From Ramlibacter sp. (GTDB lineage Bacteria; Pseudomonadota; Gammaproteobacteria; Burkholderiales; Burkholderiaceae_C): a DNA stretch of 64,000 nt. This document shows positions 40,122-49,525 of the stretch, piece by piece; within the stretch, counting starts at the first letter, position 1; every line of letters begins with the position of its first letter. Both the position numbers and the translations under genes were made by a program. The notes below the pieces were generated by a model, which saw nothing but the letters and a program-made list of their open reading frames with translations, searched no databases and was not told the DNA's origin. The DNA lies in NCBI GenBank assembly GCA_013815685.1, contig JACDFR010000013.1, positions 1 through 64,000 on the forward strand. Direction: 5' to 3'.

Positions 40122-41242
40122 GGCCGCGCCTGTCCCAGCAAGGCCAGCACATGCTCGGCGATAGCCAGCGAGCTGGTCAATCCCGGCGACTCGATACCGA
40201 ACAGGTTCACCAATCCTGCAATGCCGTGCGTGGGCGGCCCATCGATGCGGAAGTCGGGCGCTGTTTCGCCGGGCCCATAGATCTTGGGCCGCACGCCGCT
40301 GTAGCTGGGTTGCAGGGCGCCGTCCGGCAGCGCCGGCCAATACCGCCGCACCTCGGCATAGAAGCCCTCGGCTCGCCGCGGGTCCACCACGTAGTCGATG
40401 TCCTCGGGTGCCGCGACCTCCAGCCATTCCAGATCCGGGCCGAATTTGGCCTGCCCACCCAGGTCCAGGGTGAGATGGACGCCCAGCCAGGCATCGGCGG
40501 GGGCCGGATAAATCAGGCGTGTGAAGGGCGATTTGCCCGCCAGCGCGTAGTAGCTGCCCTTGGCGAAATATTCGCGCGGCACGAAGCGGGCATCGAGCCC
40601 TTCGAAGCGCCGTGCCAAGGCGCAGGCGTGCAACGAGGCGCTGTTGACCAGAACCCGCGCGGCGATCTCGCTGCCATCGGCCATGCGCACGAGATGCAGC
40701 CCGCCATTGCGGCCGAGAACGGCCGATTCGACCGGCGAGCCCAGTCCCACCATGCCCCCCGCTCTTTCCAGGTCACCTTGCAGGGCGAGCATGAAGCCGT
40801 GGCTGTCCACGATGCCGGTGCTCGTCGACAAGAGGGCTGCGACGCATTGCAAAGCCGGCTCCAGCGCCCTGGCCTCGCCGGCACCCAGCCATTGCACCGG
40901 CACTCCGTTGGCCGCGGCCCGGTCACGCAGCGCGCGCAGGGCCAGGGCCTCGGCCTCGCTGTTGGCCACCACCAGCTTGCCGCACCGGCGATGGCTCACG
41001 CCATGGCTTTCGCACAGCGCGTACAACAGCTCCTTGCCGCGCACGCACAGGCGCGCCTTCAGCGACCCTGGCGGGTAATAGAGTCCCGCATGGATGACTT
41101 CGCTGTTGCGCGAACTCACGCCCTGCCCGATGGCGCCCCGGGCCTCCACTGCCACGGTTTCGTAGCCGGCCTGCGCCAACGCCCGGCCGACAGCCAACCC
41201 GACTACTCCTGCCCCCACCACAATAGCGTCGACCTGATCCAT
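40118..41242 (-). CDS. FAD-dependent oxidoreductase, L-2-hydroxyglutarate oxidase-like
   Basis: A 374-residue DAO-family flavoprotein resembling LhgO/L2HGDH. It begins with the FAD-binding [29 protein letters not shown], followed by [27 protein letters not shown], a stretch typical of the L-2-hydroxyglutarate dehydrogenase group. [36 protein letters not shown] and [11 protein letters not shown]...DFRIDG...[20 protein letters not shown] also fit. Substrate is inferred only by family. The start at 41242 gives [10 protein letters not shown]; the frame extends 12 codons upstream. It is translationally coupled to the TonB receptor gene and divergent from glgC. Confidence 0.87.
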   Translation of the reverse strand: MDQVDAIVVGAGVVGLAVGRALAQAGYETVAVEARGAIGQGVSSRNSEVIHAGLYYPPGSLKARLCVRGKELLYALCESHGVSHRRCGKLVVANSEAEALALRALRDRAAANGVPVQWLGAGEARALEPALQCVAALLSTSTGIVDSHGFMLALQGDLERAGGMVGLGSPVESAVLGRNGGLHLVRMADGSEIAARVLVNSASLHACALARRFEGLDARFVPREYFAKGSYYALAGKSPFTRLIYPAPADAWLGVHLTLDLGGQAKFGPDLEWLEVAAPEDIDYVVDPRRAEGFYAEVRRYWPALPDGALQPSYSGVRPKIYGPGETAPDFRIDGPPTHGIAGLVNLFGIESPGLTSSLAIAEHVLALLGQARP

Positions 41243-41355
41243 TCGGGCATTGTGCCCTTGCCCCGCCCGCCCGGCCACACGGCGCGTTGCGCGAGAACTT
41301 TCAAATAAGGCGGTGTCCTACACGCTGCCACATCCGGGGGCAGGACATTCAAAGG

Positions 41356-42666
41356 ATGCAACAGCTGGCCGACCCCGAACACAGCAGTGGCCGCGACGAC
41401 GCCGCCGAAAAAATGATCCTGGCACGGCAGCTTCCGCAGCGCACCGTCGCACTGATCCTGGCCGGCGGGCGCGGCTCGCGCCTGCAGGACCTCACCGACC
41501 GCCGTGCCAAGCCCGCCGTTTACTTCGGGGGCAAGTTCCGCATCATCGACTTCGCCCTGTCCAACTGCATCAACTCCGGCATCCGAAGGATCGGGGTGCT
41601 GACCCAATACAAATCCCATTCGCTCTTGCGGCACCTGCAGCGCGGCTGGAATTTCCTGCGCGGAGAGGCCAACGAATTCATCGACCTGCTGCCCGCCCAG
41701 CAGCGCCTGAACGAGGCGGACTGGTACCGGGGAACCGCCGACGCGGTGTACCAGAACATCGACATCCTTCGGTCCTATGGGCCCGAATACATCGTGGTCC
41801 TGGCGGGCGACCACATCTACAAGATGGACTATTCCCTGATGCTGCTGGACCATGTGCAAAGCGCAAGCGCCTGCACCGTGGGATGCATCGAGGTCCCGCG
41901 CATGGAGGCGACGGCGCTCGGTGTCATGGCGGTCGACGAGAACCGCTACATCACGAGCTTCCTCGAAAAACCGGCCGACCCGCCCGCCATGCCCGGAAAG
42001 CCCGACCGCGCGCTGGGCAGCATGGGCATCTATGTGTTCAATGCCGAGTACCTCTACCAGTTGCTGGAAGAGGATTTCGCCCTGCCCGCATCGGAGCGGG
42101 ACTTCGGCAAGAACGTCATCCCGCGAGTGGTCGCCACCGGCCGGGCACTGGCGCATCCGCTCAACCTGTCGGCCATACCGCGCGAGAGCCGGGAGAGTCC
42201 GTACTGGCGCGATGTAGGAACCGTCGATGCCTTCTGGGCTGCCAACCTGGACCTGGCGTCCAACATGCCTGAACTGAACATCTACGACCGCGAGTGGCCG
42301 GTGTGGACCTACCAGGAGCAGCTGCCGCCCGCGAAGTTCGTGCCCGACGAGCGCGGCAGGCATGGGATGATCAGCAACGTGATCGTTTCGGGCGGTTGCA
42401 TCGTCTCGGGTTCGGACATCACCGACGCCGTGCTTTTCTCCAGCGTGCGCGTGCACTCATGCTGCGAGATCGAACAGGCCGTGATCTTGCCGGGCTGCGA
42501 GATCGGACGGGGCTGCCGCCTCAGCAAGGTGGTGATCGACCGGGGCTGCAAGGTCCCCGACGGCCTCGTGATCGGCGAGGATGCGAAGGCCGATGGCACG
42601 CGCTTTCATCGCAGCGGCAATGGCGTCGTGCTCGTCACCGTGGAAATGCTCGCCAGGCTGGGCTGA
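41356..42666 (+). CDS. glgC: Glucose-1-phosphate adenylyltransferase
   Basis: GlgC makes ADP-glucose, the donor for glycogen synthesis. The 436-residue product shows [45 protein letters not shown] (allosteric and nucleotide-binding N-terminus), [46 protein letters not shown] and a C-terminal left-handed beta-helix with hexapeptide repeats. The ATG at 41356 is preceded by AGGACATTCAAAGG; an ATG at 41413 is a possible alternative. No glgA, glgB or glgP genes are adjacent, which is unusual. Confidence 0.95.
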   Translation: MQQLADPEHSSGRDDAAEKMILARQLPQRTVALILAGGRGSRLQDLTDRRAKPAVYFGGKFRIIDFALSNCINSGIRRIGVLTQYKSHSLLRHLQRGWNFLRGEANEFIDLLPAQQRLNEADWYRGTADAVYQNIDILRSYGPEYIVVLAGDHIYKMDYSLMLLDHVQSASACTVGCIEVPRMEATALGVMAVDENRYITSFLEKPADPPAMPGKPDRALGSMGIYVFNAEYLYQLLEEDFALPASERDFGKNVIPRVVATGRALAHPLNLSAIPRESRESPYWRDVGTVDAFWAANLDLASNMPELNIYDREWPVWTYQEQLPPAKFVPDERGRHGMISNVIVSGGCIVSGSDITDAVLFSSVRVHSCCEIEQAVILPGCEIGRGCRLSKVVIDRGCKVPDGLVIGEDAKADGTRFHRSGNGVVLVTVEMLARLG

Positions 42667-42722
42667 CCGCGCTCTCGCCGTTCCGGGCGAGAATGCCCGT
42701 CCGAGTACAAAAACAATCCGGA

Positions 42723-43208
42723 ATGGCTTCCATACAAATACGTCCGGCAAACGCCGATGACGCTTCGCTGATTCTCAGATTCATCACGGAACTCGCAATT
42801 TACGAGCGGGCCGAACACGAGGTGGTGGCGACCCGGGCCGACATCGAGAAGTCCCTGTTCGGGCCCGAAGCCTGCGCGTCTGCGTTGATCTGCGCGGTTG
42901 ACGGCGTCGAGGTCGGCTTCGCGGTCTACTTCTTCAGCTATTCGACTTGGCTCGGCAAGCGCGGGCTCTACCTGGAGGATCTGTACGTTTCGCCCAGCCA
43001 CAGAAACGCAGGCGCGGGCAAGGCCATGCTTCAGTATCTCGCGCGCCTGGCCGTCGCCGGCCATTGCGGCCGCTTCGAATGGAGCGTGCTGGACTGGAAC
43101 GAGCCCTCTATCCAGTTTTACCAGGCTATCGGAGCGCAGCCTTTGAAGGAGTGGGTCCGCTACCGGATGGCGGGCAAGGCGCTGGAGGATTTTGCGAACG
43201 GCGGCTGA
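42723..43208 (+). CDS. GNAT family N-acetyltransferase
   Basis: A 161-residue GNAT acetyltransferase of the spermidine/thialysine N-acetyltransferase-like subgroup. Visible are IQIRPANADDASLILRFITELAIYERAEHEV at the start, the acetyl-CoA-binding strand and loop YLEDLYVSPSHRNAGAGKAMLQYLARLA, and the closing WNEPSIQFYQAIGAQPLKEWVRYRM with the family Tyr. Acceptor is unknown. The ATG at 42723 gives a full-length domain. It is the last core-type gene before the accessory island. Confidence 0.9.
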   Translation: MASIQIRPANADDASLILRFITELAIYERAEHEVVATRADIEKSLFGPEACASALICAVDGVEVGFAVYFFSYSTWLGKRGLYLEDLYVSPSHRNAGAGKAMLQYLARLAVAGHCGRFEWSVLDWNEPSIQFYQAIGAQPLKEWVRYRMAGKALEDFANGG

Positions 43209-43495
43209 GCGACGTCAGGGAGCGAATAGCAGAAGCTCGCGCGCTAAAGCAAAAATTGCACTGACGGTGCCGTTTCTCATCTGTGAAGGTGCCGCCTGCG
43301 ACGGACGAATAACAACGGTAGCACAACATCAAACAATGGGCGCTCAGAAGCAGGAGTCGCAGAGGAGCCGAACCCCTTGCGAGCAGGTAAACGCCAGCCA
43401 TTGCGCAAAGTGGTCATGGACGTGCCGGACCTTGGCCGGGTGCGGATCACGCTGGCTGACAACCGGCAGAGCTGACGCGGTCGGAGACTTTGCAC
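43209..43495. other. Gene-poor gap at the left edge of the accessory island
   Basis: I see no supported gene in these 287 bp. One plus-strand frame ends at a TGA just before 43476 with a plausible protein-like tail (RKVVMDVPDLGRVRITLADN), but it has no start or recognisable family and may be a gene remnant. Confidence 0.4.
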
Positions 43496-43694
43496 ATGGA
43501 ACCCAAAACCCGCAAAACAGGTGGACTCGGCGAAGGCAGAGTCGGCTTCAAATTAGACGGACCTCCGGTGAGGACAGAGGCTGATCACTTTTATACGTGC
43601 AAGGCTTGCGGACAGGCCGTGGACAAACGTGATCTGGATCAGGTCCTCCACCATGAGAACCCCGGCCACAAGCCGCTCCCCCGCCGACGCTTGA
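43496..43694 (+). CDS. Small CxxC protein (zinc-ribbon-like), probable one-base frameshift at its end
   Basis: A short protein starting MEPKTRKTGGLGEGRVGFKL and containing HFYTCKACGQAVDKRDLDQVLHHENPGH, a CxxC pair with downstream His residues that could bind a metal. The ATG has GGAG 10 bp upstream. As sequenced, the frame runs on to 43861 through sequence antisense to the RTX-like pseudogene. If one C of the C5 run at 43678-43682 is removed, the protein ends ...GHKPLPADA at the TGA 43692-43694, giving 65 residues, which looks like its natural end. Family name not recognised; function unknown. Confidence 0.55.
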
Positions 43695-46494
43695 GGTCCG
43701 GCCCAATGCTGGCCGTCGCCGTTTCGGTCCAGCACCAGGATGCCATCGCGGGGATTGATCCAGTCAGTTTCTTCCACAAAGCCATCGTCGTCGATATCGA
43801 TCAGTACACTGCCGCCGGCTGCCCGTCCCGTCACGCTGATTCCGTTGCCGTCGAGGTCTAGCACGATTGGGCGGGCCGTCTGCTGGGACGCGTCCGAGTT
43901 TCCGCCCGGATTGCCGGGCTGGGCGTTGCCGGCGTCCGCCGCAAGCAGCTGGCCAGTCGCCGCCGCGCGCTGCAAGGTGGTGAAACCGGCGTGTGGATCC
44001 GCACGCTGTGCCTGCGCGTGGGCCGTCCTTGCCTCCCAGTCGGTCGCGACAGCGCCTTCGCCCTGCATGTCGCCGAGCGCAACCTCCAGGAACTGCTGGC
44101 CCATGCTTCGGAAGAAATTGACATCGTTCGCGATCTCGGCGTGATCGCTGGAAGCAACGTAATCACCCTCGACCGTGAAGCGTCTCCAATGAGTCTGGCT
44201 GGTCTCCCTGTCGCTCCACACCATCTTAAAGAAACCTCCCCCGTCCTCGTCACCATCGAAATGCAGCCACGGCAGCCGCTGGGCGATAAGCGCGCGGTCA
44301 TGCTCGGGAAACTGATCGTTAACGAAGGAATGCAAGCCGGCCAGCAACGACTCCATGGCGCTCATGATCTGCTGGCCTCCGCCGTCGTCGCCTTCGTGCG
44401 TGAGGACTGCCGCGACGGTGGTCCCGTCGCCCGTGGAAGCGTAATGCGCGTCTCCTTCGATTTCGACCTCGTCGAAAATGATAATGATGATCTGCACAAT
44501 CGCGATGGCCCAGCCCACGGGGCCGGCCCAGGCGTAACCCATCGCCTCCAGTATGGCAAGACCGGCGGTGACCACGCCGACTTCGTCGCCATTCTTGAGA
44601 GCCACGAACAAGTTGAGATACGGCACGGCTTGTGCCAGGCTTCCGGCCACTTGCCCGAGCGAATCGAACTGGCCGACCATTTGCGCCGCGACCTCATCGC
44701 CCGCGTCGATCGCGAACCGGGCGCCCGCGATGCTGCCGTACTGGCTGATGATCTGATTGCCCACCAGCGTCTGCGCACCCTGCAGGGCATAGCGCGCGAA
44801 ACTCGCCCCAGCCGCGGCGGCGGCCAGTTCATCGCCGCGTTCGAACGCAGCGCGGAAGCTATTCAGCGCGCTGACGGCGTTAAGGCCCTGCGCGATGTCG
44901 CCCAAACCTGAGTTGGTGTCCGCCGCGCTGGCTGCGAGGTTGAAGAAGCTGGTGGCAATCGGCAGCGGCTTGCCGCTCTGGAAAGCTGCGATCAGGCTTT
45001 GCACGCCCGTCAGCAAGCTGCCATAACGGTGTGCCTCGGCCGTGTCGTACCAGGCCGGCGAGCCGCCGCTTCCCATGCCGCTCGCGTCCACGGCTCTGAA
45101 ACCGTCGCCATCGGTCGCGTCGGCAGCGGTGACAAGCTGATTAAATTCCCCAATGCCCTGGCCACGAAGCAGTTCGCCGAAGTCGAATCCTTCCAGCGCC
45201 GCCAGTACGATTCGGCCGTTGGTGGCAGGCGCCCCGTTGATCGAATCAAGGCCCGTGATCCGGATGCCGAGCTCGCCGTCGACGCCGCTTAGGTATCCGC
45301 CAGTCAGCTCGTAGACGTCGGTTCCGGCCCGCACGAAAATATTGTAGGAGCCGTCGCTCTCCCTTTCGATGAAAGTGCGAACGTACTCAGTGTCGGTCTG
45401 GACGATGCCCATTGCTTCCAAAGGCACGCCATCGTCGTCGACCCAGGCCATTGAGAATTCGGCGTCGAGGCCAACCAGCGTCTGGAAATCCAGCAACTCC
45501 GGCGGGCCCGCCATCACGTTAGTCGGAACCCCGCCCGTCGCGTAAAAATTCGGCCCTTCGTCGTCGATCATGGCGTAGGTGACCTCCGACGGATCGACAT
45601 CCGGGAACGCTTCCGCCAGTTGCGAACGGATTTCCTCGTCGACCAGGAAGTCGCCCGCATCCGAAAGCTTGCCGCCTAGGCGCTCGGGGTTGTTGAAGCT
45701 GCCGCGGACCGGGACGCCAAAATTGCGCCGCAGATTTTCGGGGGAGAGCGGATTGAAGCCCTCCTGGATGCCGGCGACCTGGCCGCCGACACTCACCTCG
45801 TAGCGCCCGCCGCCCAGATCGGTGATCTTGAGCGCGGCCTTGCCGCTTGCGTCGTACTCCTGATACACCAGGTTGCCTGTAGTCACGTCGCGGAACGTGA
45901 TCACTGTCCTCGAGATGTCGCCATTCTCAGCCCGGTACAGGTCGGCGCCGAGCATCGTGAGCTTCAGGGGTGTGGTGGAGATCGGCGCGCTGTCGAACTT
46001 GAGCAGGCGGACATCTCCGGGGATCGCCAGCGACACCGCGCTGAATCCGATGCCCGCAACCTTTAGGCCCAGGGTCAGCGGAGTTTTAGGCCCGACCGAA
46101 GAGGCGATGCCGAGCCCATCTCCCAGAATACCAAAGGCGTCGGCGAGCGCGAACCCGTCGCCGCGGGCCACATCCGAAACGATCTTTCCAGCTTGTTGCC
46201 AAACTCAAAGAGCGCAACCTGCGTGGGGAACAGCCCGAGCTTGCCAGCCAACTCCCGCATGGCGTTAAAAATCTTCACCGTGTCGGTAAGCGTGCTCAGG
46301 ATCGTGTTGCCATTCGCCTTCGGATCGTTGATCAGCTCGGTGACATTTTTCTGCCAGGACAGAAAATCGACCTTGCCGCCGACTACTGTGCTCACTTCGT
46401 CGACACGGTTCAGCGTTACGGGCGCCGGGCTCCCCGTGGTTCCCGGCGCCGGCTGCTTGATCGTCGTGGCTCGAGAGACTCTGTATTTCGCCAT
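43553..46494 (-). pseudogene. RTX-like large secreted protein, frameshifted and 3'-truncated
   Basis: The frame starts at the ATG 46494 (GGAGG upstream) with MAKYRVSRATTIKQPAPGTT and runs to about 46192, where the reading jumps to a second frame that continues to 43553. Adding one G (AAGCTGG to AAGGCTGG) restores ...FEFGNKAGKIVSDVARGDGFALADAFG. The body parallels the middle of the giant RTX protein: a hydrophobic segment (YLNLFVALKNGDEVG...AIAIVQIIIIIF), EARTAHAQAQ, RPIVLDLDGNGIS and GILVLDRNGDG. There it breaks off: in the intact protein RTX repeats follow, here the last 50 or so residues are antisense to the small CxxC gene. No calcium-binding nonapeptide repeats remain. Confidence 0.7.
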
Positions 46495-47002
46495 TTACTT
46501 TCTCCTCCGTTTTAGATTGCGTTTGTTAAAACCAAAAAAACTGCAACCGAACAGCACATAGAGCACGAAGGCGCCGAAGTAGTGCGCTCGCAAGTGGCTT
46601 TGCGCCGTCCAGGCGATCACCGAACGGCCCTGCTGGTCCAGCGTCAGGATGACCTTGGATGGGTCCGAAATTCCCGCGAGCGAAAGCAAGGTTGGCATCA
46701 CGTAGTAAGTCGCCCCTTGCAGGCTGCCCCGCTTCGAAATTCTGCGGACAGGAATAGCGCGGGCCGAACCAGTTCGGCCAGCAACCGAGCAGCGTCTCGC
46801 CGATAAAAATGCCCTTGTCGCACATGCGGCCGCACGCCATGTGGTGCGCCGCCGGGCCTTCGATCTCGTGGATGTTTCCTTCAATCCTCGGCTGGAAAAA
46901 CCACAGGACCGTGGCGCACCCGGCGATATGCAGCGCCAACAGCACCCAACTGAAGTCATTCCAGTGCCGTGGCTCAGCGACTTTAGCTTCACGGGCTTGC
47001 AT
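46495..47002 (-). pseudogene. Small two-helix membrane protein with a one-base frameshift
   Basis: The frame starting at the ATG 47002 (MQAREAKVAEPRHWNDFSW) has a transmembrane helix VLLALHIAGCATVLWFF and a Cys-rich outer segment with CGRMCDKGIF and CWPNWFGPRYSC. At the C4 run 46727-46730 the sensible reading moves to another frame, SLQGATYYVMPTLLSLAGIS to a second helix GAFVLYVLFGCSFFGF and the basic end NLKRRRK. Deleting one base joins the two halves as NFEAGSLQGATYYV. It overlaps the end of the alpha/beta hydrolase gene by 14 bp and its 3' end abuts the RTX-like pseudogene. Function unknown. Confidence 0.6.
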
Positions 47003-48152
47003 GAACAGCCCCCACAAGAGAAAGGTAGCTTTTAAGCGCGCCGCGCCAGTGCTCGGGCACCAGGTGTACCTGATGCCCGTCTCGTCCCAACGGTGGGGCC
47101 AGCACTAGCTGGCCCTGTCCGCCTGCGGCAACGAAGGCCTCGTGGGACGCGCGGATGGTCTGGACCGAATAGCGGCTGTCGCCCTCGGCAAAGACGAACA
47201 AGGCGGGCAGCTTGGCGCCGCGGCCGAACTCGGAGAAGCCGTCGACCATCATCTTATTGAGGTAGCCCGGCCCCGACGCTGCCGTGGAATCGGTACGGCC
47301 GCCTGCGAAGTTGACGGCGCCGATGACGCCCTTGGGACCCGTGCTGGCCAAGTACGACGCGCTGTACCCGCCGGCGGAGTGCCCGGCCAGCAGGATGCGC
47401 TCGGCATCGATCTCGGGGCGGCCGCGCAACGCGTCGAGCGCGGGCAGGATGTCCTGCGCGTGGACGCGCGCCTTGTAGGTCGCGTCCGCGTCGACGGCCC
47501 GGAAAGACTTGGGGTAGGTGCCCTCGGAAAACGCCACACCGCGCCGCGCGGGCATCGCGACCGCAACGCCCAGCCGCAGGAATTCCCGTGCCACGCTCAT
47601 GTCGCGGATGCGGCGCTTGTGCCGCAGCGCTGGATGGTCGAGTTCGATGTCGCCGTGGTTACAAATCACCACCGGTGCCGGCCGCCGGCCTTCGGGCAAC
47701 AATAGCGTCATCTCCAGGCGGGTGCCGCCCAGAATTCCCGCCACTTGGTAGTGCAGAACTTGCTCGTCCCACGCAGTACGCGCTGGCGTACTGCCGATCT
47801 CCGCCGGCGCGGCGCCGCCGTCGAGCCAGGCCGCGACCGTGCGCGCGAACTCGGCCTCGACACCGCGCAAGGCGTGCTGGCTGTCGGTGCCGCAGCTGGG
47901 CGCCGGTTCCAACTTTTCGTAGCCCAGGCGCACCAGCGCAAAGCCGTGGCTGCGGGCCAAGTGCTCGGCCTCGACAAGGGGCGCGGCATCGCACTGGGCG
48001 GTACCGGCGAGACATCGAGACGGCACTAGCGCTGGCCCACCCACCGTAAGAACAAGTGTTGGCGCATGTAGGCAGCCGAGCCATCGGTGCGAACCTGGCG
48101 CGTGGAGCGGAGCTGCTCCGGGCCTCAAGGTCTCGTGTCCCCGTTCCCTCAC
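46989..48152 (-). CDS. Alpha/beta hydrolase (dienelactone hydrolase/prolyl-oligopeptidase-like)
   Basis: A 387-residue hydrolase. The N-terminal 60 residues are hydrophobic in part (TLVLTVGGPALVPSRCLAGTA) and may include an export signal, though the GTG start makes the true N-terminus uncertain. The catalytic fold shows LEMTLLLPEG...VVICNHGDIEL, VAMPARRGVAFSEGTY, the nucleophile elbow ILLAGHSAGGYSASYLA, an acid in FVFAEGDSRYSV and the His in GRDGHQVHLVPEHW. Substrate unknown. It overlaps hlyD by 4 bp (GTGA), so it is co-translated with the secretion gene. Confidence 0.78.
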   Translation of the reverse strand: MRERGHETLRPGAAPLHAPGSHRWLGCLHAPTLVLTVGGPALVPSRCLAGTAQCDAAPLVEAEHLARSHGFALVRLGYEKLEPAPSCGTDSQHALRGVEAEFARTVAAWLDGGAAPAEIGSTPARTAWDEQVLHYQVAGILGGTRLEMTLLLPEGRRPAPVVICNHGDIELDHPALRHKRRIRDMSVAREFLRLGVAVAMPARRGVAFSEGTYPKSFRAVDADATYKARVHAQDILPALDALRGRPEIDAERILLAGHSAGGYSASYLASTGPKGVIGAVNFAGGRTDSTAASGPGYLNKMMVDGFSEFGRGAKLPALFVFAEGDSRYSVQTIRASHEAFVAAGGQGQLVLAPPLGRDGHQVHLVPEHWRGALKSYLSLVGAVHASP

Positions 48153-49525
48153 CGCTCCCTCGCCGCTTCCTGCGCCACCTTCTTCACGGGTGACAGCAGG
48201 TATTCAATCACTGATCGTTCGCCTTGATGAATCTCTGCCGTCACGAGCATTCCAGGATTCAGCGAGAGCTTCTCGCCATTTGCCGCGCTCACTAGTTGGT
48301 GCGTGTCGACCCGCACTATCGCCCGGTAAGTCAAGGTCGGCTGCTGCCCCTGCTGTTGCTGCTGCTTCGGATCGGCCGAGTCTGCACTGACCATCTCGAC
48401 CTTGCCATCGAGCATGCCGTACTTTTGGAACGGATAGGCCGCCACCTTCACCTTGACCGCCTGGCCCAGCGCCACGAAGCCCACATCCTCGTTCTTCAGC
48501 AGCACCTCGGCCTGAAGAGGCTCATCCTGCGGCACGATGTTCATCAGCAAGGCTCCCGCGGCAACCACGGCACCGCGCGTGGTCGTAGTCATGTCCTTCA
48601 CGATGCCGTCGTTGGGCGCCTGGATGTCCATCGACTCCGCCTTGACGTTCGACTTCTCCAGCTCCTGCCCACTGCGATTGAGCAGCGCCAGCGTGTCGAT
48701 GCGCTCGTTCTCGAGCTGCGACCGATACTGTGAGCGGATCGCGGCGAGCTTGCGCTCCGACTGCGTGATGGAGATGTTCAGGCTCTGCACGTTGGCTGCC
48801 TGCGCCTTCAGGTCCTGCTCCTTCTCGACCGCTTCGCGCGTCTTTTCGTTGGCAGCCAACTCCCCGACAAAGCCTTCCTGCACCAGCTTGCGGTAGGCCT
48901 CTGCCGATTGGCGGTAGCTGGGCAAGGTTTGGGTGAGTTTGCTCAACACCTGCTGCGACCCCGTCAAGTCGGCTTTCGCCTTGTTCAGCGACTCGGTTTC
49001 CTGCGCCAGCGCATCCAGATACGCTTGGCGCCGTGCACGGAACTGGCTCTCGACCTGAGCATAGAGCCCGGCCGGCTCGTTCATGCCGGGTACGAATGGG
49101 CGATCGGCAAGTTCAGCCTCGATTCGGCGCAGCGTGAGCTGCTTCAACGCCACGTCCTTGCCCAGCGCAGTGGTGTCGGCCTTAGAAAGGCGCCCATCTA
49201 GGCGCATCAGCAACTGCCCCGCCTTCACCAGGTCGCCGTCTTTCACCAGAATCTCGGTCACCACACCGGCCTCCGCCGGCTGGACCACCTTGGTGAAACT
49301 CAGCGGAACCAATCGCCCATCTGCGGTGGCAATGATGTCGAGCTTTGCGAATATGGCCCAGACCAGCAGCAAGCCCACAAGGGCGGCCACGGTGAGTAGC
49401 AGGGCACGCGGCAAACGCGCAGGCGGACGCTCCTGGATCGCGAGCAGGTCCGGTGCGAAGTCCAGTGCCTCTGGCGCCAGCGGCGGTAGGCGCTTCGCAG
49501 GTGCTGCCATGACGGCATCAACCAT
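48149..49525 (-). CDS. HlyD-family type I secretion membrane fusion protein
   Basis: A 458-residue periplasmic adaptor of type I secretion. One inner-membrane helix (LPRALLLTVAALVGLLLVWAIF, about residues 36-58) is followed by the lipoyl-like barrel half (IIATADGRLVPLSFTKVVQPAEAGVVTEILVKDGDLVKAGQLL), a long alpha-helical hairpin, the second half-barrel (DIQAPNDGIVKDMTTTTRGAVVAAG), and the HlyD C-terminal domain ending in TAEIHQGERSVIEYLLSPV, the type I secretion signature. A Gln run (KQQQQQGQQ) is odd. It overlaps the acyltransferase-like gene by 8 bp. No ABC transporter gene (HlyB) or TolC homologue is in the window. Confidence 0.9.
   Translation of the reverse strand: MVDAVMAAPAKRLPPLAPEALDFAPDLLAIQERPPARLPRALLLTVAALVGLLLVWAIFAKLDIIATADGRLVPLSFTKVVQPAEAGVVTEILVKDGDLVKAGQLLMRLDGRLSKADTTALGKDVALKQLTLRRIEAELADRPFVPGMNEPAGLYAQVESQFRARRQAYLDALAQETESLNKAKADLTGSQQVLSKLTQTLPSYRQSAEAYRKLVQEGFVGELAANEKTREAVEKEQDLKAQAANVQSLNISITQSERKLAAIRSQYRSQLENERIDTLALLNRSGQELEKSNVKAESMDIQAPNDGIVKDMTTTTRGAVVAAGALLMNIVPQDEPLQAEVLLKNEDVGFVALGQAVKVKVAAYPFQKYGMLDGKVEMVSADSADPKQQQQQGQQPTLTYRAIVRVDTHQLVSAANGEKLSLNPGMLVTAEIHQGERSVIEYLLSPVKKVAQEAARER

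Noticed and set aside
43126..43401. Minus-strand frame of 91 codons with a hydrophobic stretch
   Set aside because: It overlaps the end of the GNAT gene and has no family similarity or convincing ribosome site.
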